DNA of 64,000 nucleotides from Coprinus comatus. Its lineage: Eukaryota; Basidiomycota; Agaricomycetes; Agaricales; Agaricaceae. Positions within the stretch are counted from its first letter, which is position 1, and each line of letters starts with the position of its first letter. Position numbers and translations under genes: made by a program. A model generated the notes under the pieces. The model did no database searches and was not told the origin of the DNA. It worked only from the letters and a program-made list of their open reading frames with translations. This document shows positions 57,991-64,000 of this stretch, piece after piece. The stretch is taken from contig JAWPGT010000026.1 in the NCBI GenBank assembly GCA_034638255.1, positions 62,001 to 126,000 of the forward strand. The letters are read 5' to 3'.

Positions 57991-58533
57991 TATAGTGAAC
58001 GGTGTAGTTATACTAAAGTATATGCTATGGATTAGTAGAATAGAGAATAATCAAGTTGATTAAGTTCCTGATATTGATTTTCTTTGCTGTAGGTTGCAAC
58101 GATATAATCTACCCCAATGTTCAACATATTCATCACGTTCACCTTTTGATGCTACAACAGCCTTTTAAGTGTTTGTTATCTGCATAGATCAAGTCGGGAT
58201 ACCTGTATAAGTAGGACCCCATGGCAAATTGCTGTGATTTCTGCTCGAAAGGGAAAGGGGATGTAAATGACCCAGCCTGTACTGAGCATTTAACAACTAT
58301 ACGATGCGGTGTTTAACATTCATCTGATTGTTCTTTTACAATCTAGAGGATTCTGCACCGCAGTATAAGCTGATGGGGGAAAACTCGGTGAGAAAGTTTC
58401 TGGCGTTTATAACCCGTGAGAAACTGCTTTCAAATATTCCGAAACGAATTTAATCCTGTACTGTCAACAGTCAACATTTCAACCACATTAATCGTACTTA
58501 TTACACGAATATCCAACCCTTACGTTCTAAATA

Positions 58534-60337
58534 GTGCAACAAGTAACTCGAAAATCTTCTCGACTCAAACAGAAGACTCAAGCACAAGAACCTATTCAAG
58601 ACGAAGATGAAGAATTTGAGAATGACGTGCTGGATGTTGAAGAGAGAAGAAAGACGCGTAAAAAAACGCAAGACTAGGCATAAAGTTGACTCAACTACAG
58701 CACTTGAAGCACCAGTTACTGTTGAGAAGAAGCAAGAACCCTCCCCCTTCCACAATGTTAGAGGCCATAGAGGTTTCTTACAATACATGAACGACATGCC
58801 TCTTGATATCCTGTATGAAATATTTGGAGAGCTTGAACCTGTCGACCTTCTATATCTGTCTTGGTCATGCAAGAGTGTTCGTGCAATTATGATGGACAAG
58901 CAAGTGAAGTTCCTGTGGTCAAACGTATGCCCTCTGTGAGCTGTCGTTTCTACACCCGTCACTCATCGTTACTTCTAGGGCCTACAAAGCGTTAGAAATC
59001 CAGCCACCTCCTTGTTCCTCTGATCTTAACTATGTCCAGTACACTCGATCCTTGTTCGTCAATCGCTGTATGGTGAGTTTCACTTTGTGGCTTCGTATAA
59101 TTCAACTTCCTTATGGAAAGAGTAGGTCTGTCAGCTAGCGGTAGTCAGTAGCTCTTACCATTGCTCGTGGGGATTGAGATTTAAGGCATGTAAGAAGTGT
59201 CTGAGAACAGATCAGTTAGTTGGAAACCCGGACCAGCATATGTAAGGGAGTAATGGACATCTCAGCTTCATATCCTCTCAAACTCTATAATCCGTTAGTG
59301 ATTTTAATACTCTGATAGACTCCATCCAAATTAGTAAGTCTCATATATACTTTCTACATTTAACATCTTATGCTCTTACTCACTATTTCACCCCAGGAGA
59401 TAGCACTTATTAGCTCACAGCCGCCATACAACAACACAGGTTGACGAATAATCCACAATATCAAGCGTCCTTGAGGGAAGAGTTCCAAAGGAAACAACAG
59501 GTAAGAATCTACTTTTAATGCGTAATAATCTATCACTAAACGGTCCTCGTGCAGGGCAAAGCACATTACGAGCGATGGAGAGATGATGTAGCCTACAACC
59601 GAGATGAAGAGCTAAGTCAAAGACGAGAAGATAGGCGCCTAGCGTATGTCAAGTACTCGTTGTATCATTTGATTGCTCATAATCTTTTGCGTAATGCAGT
59701 ATTCTCGAAAGGCTTGATAAAATGCGTACGAAATTTCACGTTTTTATAATATATTAATTACTGAATACCTGGATAGGATGGCAGAAAGAGAAAATACTTG
59801 AATATGTCAGTTATACTAAACTCGCATTTGGGGTTGACAGTTTACCCACTTTCCAAAGACCATCCAAATTGACTGAAGGAGGTTTGTGATCTTTATATTC
59901 TTTTAAATATCTTCAGCAGCTGATACCAAGTTGATGCCTAGAGTGGATTAAGATTTGTCCAAAAATAGTATCTATCTTAGAAGAGGGCAAGTTGAACGTC
60001 GTAATGGCTGCCAATTTAGATTGGTCTTTGATCACTAGTATTGCAAATTCCAATCCGAAAACCCGGATGTATTCTTTAAAGCTGTCGCTTTTGACTTCGT
60101 AGTCCATGAGCCATTCTTGTCTTCGATTCTCAACTGTGACGAAGAAGCAACATTTCTACTTGATGAGGAAACAATCTAACGATTCATAGAGCTACATACA
60201 GAATGCCTCCAAAAACGTAACCAAGTCTTGTTCAACCTACTCCCAGCTCAAACATCAAAATAATGTGTACTCAATGTAATTGTGCTTACGTTTTGTCCGA
60301 AGCAGTAAATTGTTTTCATTACATTTCAAACCATTGA
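58534..60337 (+). pseudogene. Decayed F-box/zinc-finger gene, right arm
   Basis: It shares with the left copy the lost start codon (GTG at 58534), the shift at the 7-A tract near 58660 and the extra G at the first splice acceptor (about 58979). These lesions therefore predate the duplication. The right copy keeps the middle exons (CMVC..KACKKC motif near 59090-59210, then exons up to WQKEKILEYVSYTKLAFGVD) that the left arm lost. It has its own lesions: a 19-nt deletion near 59997, an in-frame TAA after LLDEETI, and loss of ~307 bp near 60246. Confidence 0.8.
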
Positions 60338-60371
60338 ACAAAACCTTAGTCTAACTTCTTGTAGATCCTCC

Positions 60372-60728
60372 ATGGACTCCGATTCCATCACAAAACTGGG
60401 TCTGATTCGGCAGAATCCCATTCCTGGAATGAAATATTCAGACTTGAGACCTCACAAAGCAGTTCATAGCATGGGTGAATGCGAGCTGGGTCGATACTAC
60501 CTGGGATATGGTATTGGAATATTCATGTTTTTCGCTGAACATCCGAAGTTTAAGTTGGAAAGTACATTTGTTGGTGTTATTATGCTCTTTATCCTACGTA
60601 GGCTCTGTTTCGTCTCTGCATATAAAACCTCGTTCAAAGCCGAAAAACTTACCCATTTTTCAGAGCATGAACTGGATTTCGGGACAGCAGTTAATCCACC
60701 TTTTAACGAGGACGACCAGTTGCAATAG
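60372..60728 (+). CDS. Small protein of unknown function, right-arm copy (118 aa)
   Basis: MDSDSITKLGLIRQNPIPGM is followed by a His/Arg-containing stretch, a membrane-compatible segment (GVIMLFILRRLCFVSAYK) and a polar tail KAEKLTHFSEHELDFGTAVN. The left-arm copy matches up to SAYKTSFK and then differs, because 163 bp here (60640-60802) are absent there. Conservation of the frame in both arms, and a truncated relative at 41190, support coding. The family is not recognised. It begins only 35 bp after the F-box pseudogene ends. Confidence 0.5.
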   Translation: MDSDSITKLGLIRQNPIPGMKYSDLRPHKAVHSMGECELGRYYLGYGIGIFMFFAEHPKFKLESTFVGVIMLFILRRLCFVSAYKTSFKAEKLTHFSEHELDFGTAVNPPFNEDDQLQ

Positions 60729-60849
60729 TGACTTGATAGACAGGCATCAGTATGTACCTTATACAACCATTAACCCTACTAACAATCTCCTAAATGTCAA
60801 GCTTTCAAGTCTCAATCCTACTTCTGTTACCACTTAAGCGCTTATCAGT

Positions 60850-61589
60850 ACTGTGAAAGCGTTTGGGAACATGGACAGTTCAACTTCAAATTTCAATCAC
60901 CGGTATCGGTTCAACATCCGACATTTAATTTACACTGAAAGAACTTGAACCTTTGTGTTGACCTATAAACAACCAATGATCGAAGCTGGTCACTCTGTGT
61001 AGGCCTGTCCTCGTGTAAGCTTATCAAGAATCTTCAATTCATTCACCTGCATTATGCCATAGCACACGAACCACACATGGCCCACGTAACACCCTGATGA
61101 TGGTCACAAGTGAAGGAAATGCTCTCGTATTCACTCCTTTTAATGTGTCCAAGTTTTCATACGTTGACCAAGGTATATCGTTCCATTCTACGTGACAGGA
61201 TAAAAGGGTCTCGCTCTTGTATTTCTCCCTTGCTGAGAGAAAAAGCACATGGATTTGTTCTCTTCTACTTGGACACTACCCCATTCGGATGGTCATGATA
61301 ACTTGGCATTAGGTTCATTGTTTGACTAGCCTCAACGCTTCTTGGACTGGTGGTTTTAAATGGATTGGTTCGGACGATGCCGCTACAAAATTGCCATAGG
61401 TAGTATTGTGGGTCCATAATGTGATGCCAACAGTTACCTTCAATGGTAAATATGTTGGATTGGTTTTGCAATTTTGATGGATTGGTATTCGCCCATGTTT
61501 AACTATTGACCTTAAATAAAGCCCTCGATGCCGGCTGCTTCTCTTAACAGCCGCCCTTTCCTTCCCAACACCCCTCTCCGCCTCTCAAG
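60850..61589. other. Upstream region of the right Clp1-like gene
   Basis: Mirror of left-arm 19771-20450. A likely core promoter: a TTAAATAAAG block at 61511 and a pyrimidine-rich leader (61535-61585) precede the ATG. No gene supported. Confidence 0.45.
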
Positions 61590-62843
61590 ATGGTCCTCCA
61601 GCCCAACACAAACAGAGCAAAGCGTGTCAATAACGAGAATGCTGTTCCAGCCAAGAATGACTTCCGCACCAGCTTCCACAAGGCTGCTGTTCGCCGCCGT
61701 GCGCTAACAAATGTTAAAACATCAAAATATTCGGTCGAGCAGGCTAAGCGGAAGAAGGTTGCCAAAGCACCTGCAATGGTTAGAATCTCTGTTCCTCGCA
61801 GACCTGCTGCACTGCCAGTCGCCGATGTCGAGATGAAGGACGCCGCTCCACCTCAACATGCCACCGTCCCTGTTACTCTTCCGGTCCTACTGGCTAGGCC
61901 TGACTTTGTCGAGGTCTCCAAAGCCGCTATCGAAGCCATCGATCCCGAGCTTGCTGTGGCCGATGTCGAGTATATACGGGAGGTTATCCGTGACACTAAC
62001 ACGGGTCCAAGGTATGCCAGACATGCTCAACAAGATATTATATTTACTCACATACATTAATCACCTAGCTCGTATAAAAGCTTGCGCAACTACACCGTCA
62101 AAGACAAGGATATCCTTTCACGTGGTACTTTACCTCGAGAGGTCACTATCATCGTCAATGACATGACGTCAATCCTACCAACCCACATGCTGGCCATTCA
62201 TGCTCCCAAAAGTCCATCTGAAGTCAGGACCAAAGTTACCCTTTTCCCTACCCATAGTCTCATCGTTGGCGTTGAATGTGCGAAACTCCCCCCTTTGCCA
62301 GCTTCCCCCATTAAAAACGGGTCCAACACCATAGCCAGTAAAGAAGTTACAATTCCCGTAATTCCTCTCTTCCTCCACTCTCCTCAAACTTTCCCTATCC
62401 TTCTTGAATTTTTCTATTTCAAACGAAAGGATTTACTTCTTCAAAAGTTACTTCCTGCTCCTTTCCCTCCTACCATTCTGGACTCGACTGAGAATCAAAA
62501 TCAAAATCATGAAGTCGTCGCGAAATGTCTTGGATCTAGATTTCGTGTTCCAGTGCTTTTGGAACATTTGACTATTGTTCATGGGGTTTGGAAAAATACG
62601 TGCGCATTGGGTGTTTTTAATGACGATGTTTGGGAGGTTTTGGATATCGCTTGGAAAGTGTTGTTGATGGCACTTTCGGTTAGTAGTGGACATCCAGAGG
62701 TTATGGAATCGGTTAGGGCAGTTCAGGAAGTTTGCTTGGCGATGCCGGAGGGTGAGCAGCCGGAGACTGCAAAGAAGGAGAATCAGCGTTCCACTACTCC
62801 AAGAGATACTTCCCCATGTCCGACTGCGACTTGTTCTCAGTGA
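61590..62843 (+). CDS. Clp1-like (clampless) protein, right-arm copy
   Basis: Exons 61590-62011 and 62069-62843 (57-nt intron), 398 residues. The basic N-terminus MVLQPNTNRAKRVNNENAVP is followed by the same conserved blocks as the left copy: LPREVTIIVNDMTSILPTHM, LFPTHSLIVGVECAKLPPLP and VIPLFLHSPQTFPILLEFFY. Substitutions relative to the left copy include TAPP/AALP, NMG/NTG, GLDTT/GSNTI and VQAVC/VQEVC. These are few, and none breaks the frame. The C-terminal tail (residues ~360-398) is rich in Glu, Ser and Thr. The functional role is inferred only from the family. Confidence 0.7.
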
Positions 62844-63867
62844 TTTTCTTGTTGGCCTCCCCTCATTTTTCCCTGAGTCGTTGTGCGAAGTTTTCCGACT
62901 TGTGACTCGTTAAGAGTCGTCTCAGTCGCAATCGGGGTCGTCGACGACCCCCGAGTGGTTACCTCACCCTACATTTTGATGCTTTTTTTTTTTTTTTTGT
63001 TTTGTTCTGACTGCATTTTGTTTTGTAATGGTTCTGGAATGTTCTTTTGTCCTTGCTTTTTAATGCTCTCATCGCTATCTCTTTTGGATCCTCTATGTAG
63101 TTACTATTTATGCTTTTTCTTTTGTACGTCGCATAGTTATCAGTAGTTAGTTGGTATGCACAATGATTCTTGGATTTATGCTTTTTGTAGTACATTTGTG
63201 TTCTGAAAAAAGATAATCTCTAATACACATACAGTTTTTGGATTTGAATCGGGGGAAGTGGGATGAGAAAGTGAGTAGGAATGGGATTGATTTTGGGTAT
63301 CGCCGATCGGGCAAAACACTAGAGATGTCGGAAGTCCGATATATATACTCTCATGCCAGAAGAATTATCATATGACCACAAGATTAAATATTGATGTCGG
63401 GGGAAAATATCATCGCTATAGGTTCGAGTCCTTGTTCAGAACATCTTCATCAACCGACGTTATTTTGGTTATCACTAACTACCATACTATGATGATCTTT
63501 TATGATCTATGACCATTATTTACTTCCTATATAGCCATTGCTCACTAGCGCTCACTGGTACCTATATTTCAGTAATACAAATCAATACTGAGGAAATAAT
63601 CTTGCTCGTCGAGTTCAGGTAGGGCAACTAGTAATTAAATAATATATTGGCTTCCTGTAGACTGACACTTTGAGTGTATGGGAGAGGTGACCACGTCGTG
63701 CAACTGGTATTGTGGTAATACTAAGGGAAGAGCACAACGTGGTCGAGCCTGGCGATGCGACGGGAGAACGACAGCGGCTCACCGGTCATTCAGGAGTCGC
63801 ACCTAGTGTCAATCCGAGGGAGGTGGGAGGGTAAAGAAAATGATGAAGCAACGAGATGTTGCATTCT
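62844..63867. other. 3' region of the right Clp1-like gene and outer arm boundary
   Basis: The poly-T tract (62985-62998) mirrors the left arm. Similarity to the left arm ends near 63605. The remaining 63606-63867 is unique within the window and shows no gene. A GGTTCGAGTCC sequence at 63421 was examined as a tRNA B-box and rejected. Confidence 0.5.
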
Positions 63868-64000
63868 CTTGTTCGGCGAGTCAGATAATCGGAAGCGTTG
63901 TGATAATATTATGTGTGAATACTTGAGTAACTAAATAACCGAAACAACCACCTATAGTGTGGGTGAGGAGAACCGAAACCGTTATATTTTTCCGACTGAA
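63868..64000 (+). repeat. Direct repeat shared with 213-345
   Basis: Same orientation as the left-edge copy; still matching when the window ends. See the entry at 213-345. Confidence 0.75.

Larger units (their letters stand above)
53985..63605 (-). repeat. Right arm of the large outer inverted duplication
   Basis: Reverse-complement partner of 17130-28250. It is shorter mainly because it lacks the four left-arm insertions. It carries DNA lost from the left arm (59141-59792, 60640-60802). It lacks ~307 bp of the left F-box pseudogene (left 20946-21252) and 19 nt near 59997. Confidence 0.92.

Noticed and set aside
63415..63440. GGTTCGAGTCC resembling a tRNA gene B-box
   Set aside because: The flanking bases do not pair as a T-arm beyond two G-C pairs, no A-box or acceptor stem is found upstream, and the mirrored left-arm copy (about 17712-17722) has substitutions in the motif.

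Overview
The window looks like an accessory, AT-rich stretch of a mushroom-forming basidiomycete (Agaricomycetes) nuclear genome. The reasons are: genes split by many 45-70 nt GT/AG introns; three families typical of agaricomycetes (DUF6533 multi-pass membrane proteins, F-box proteins, and proteins resembling the Coprinopsis clamp-cell regulator Clp1); and no bacterial-style operons. No tRNA, rRNA or CRISPR was recognised. Family names come from motif recognition by eye, not from a search.

The dominant feature is structural. A large inverted duplication places about 17.13-28.25 kb (left arm) opposite about 53.98-63.6 kb (right arm). Each arm carries a Clp1-like gene, a small unknown gene, a decayed F-box/zinc-finger gene and a 516-codon F-box gene. 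The Clp1-like gene is intact in both arms. The 516-codon F-box gene is intact on the right but has two 1-nt frameshifts on the left. The arms differ by insertions and deletions of 19-886 bp, several of which look like recent mobile-element insertions. Inside the ~25.7 kb spacer is a second inverted repeat (28.84-30.55 / 34.12-35.81 kb). A third, independent inverted pair lies at about 10.0-11.4 / 12.1-13.4 kb.

Left flank (0-17 kb): an F-box/zinc-finger gene (946-3245, -), an intronless large membrane protein (6037-8172, +), a DUF6533 pseudogene, an inverted pair of intact DUF6533 genes, a possible tail-anchored protein and an unknown gene with an in-frame TGA. Spacer (28-54 kb): five more DUF6533 loci, a single-pass membrane protein and its frameshifted paralogue, a third Clp1-like gene, and a C-terminally shortened F-box gene. 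Eight DUF6533 loci in 42 kb make this a local family expansion.

The genes do not form an evident pathway. What unites them is repeated local duplication in inverted and direct orientation, followed by independent decay. Non-coding DNA holds several short terminal-inverted-repeat elements and a dispersed repeat of up to about 750 bp in six copies. Exon models were spliced by eye using paralogues as guides, so exon borders are hypotheses.
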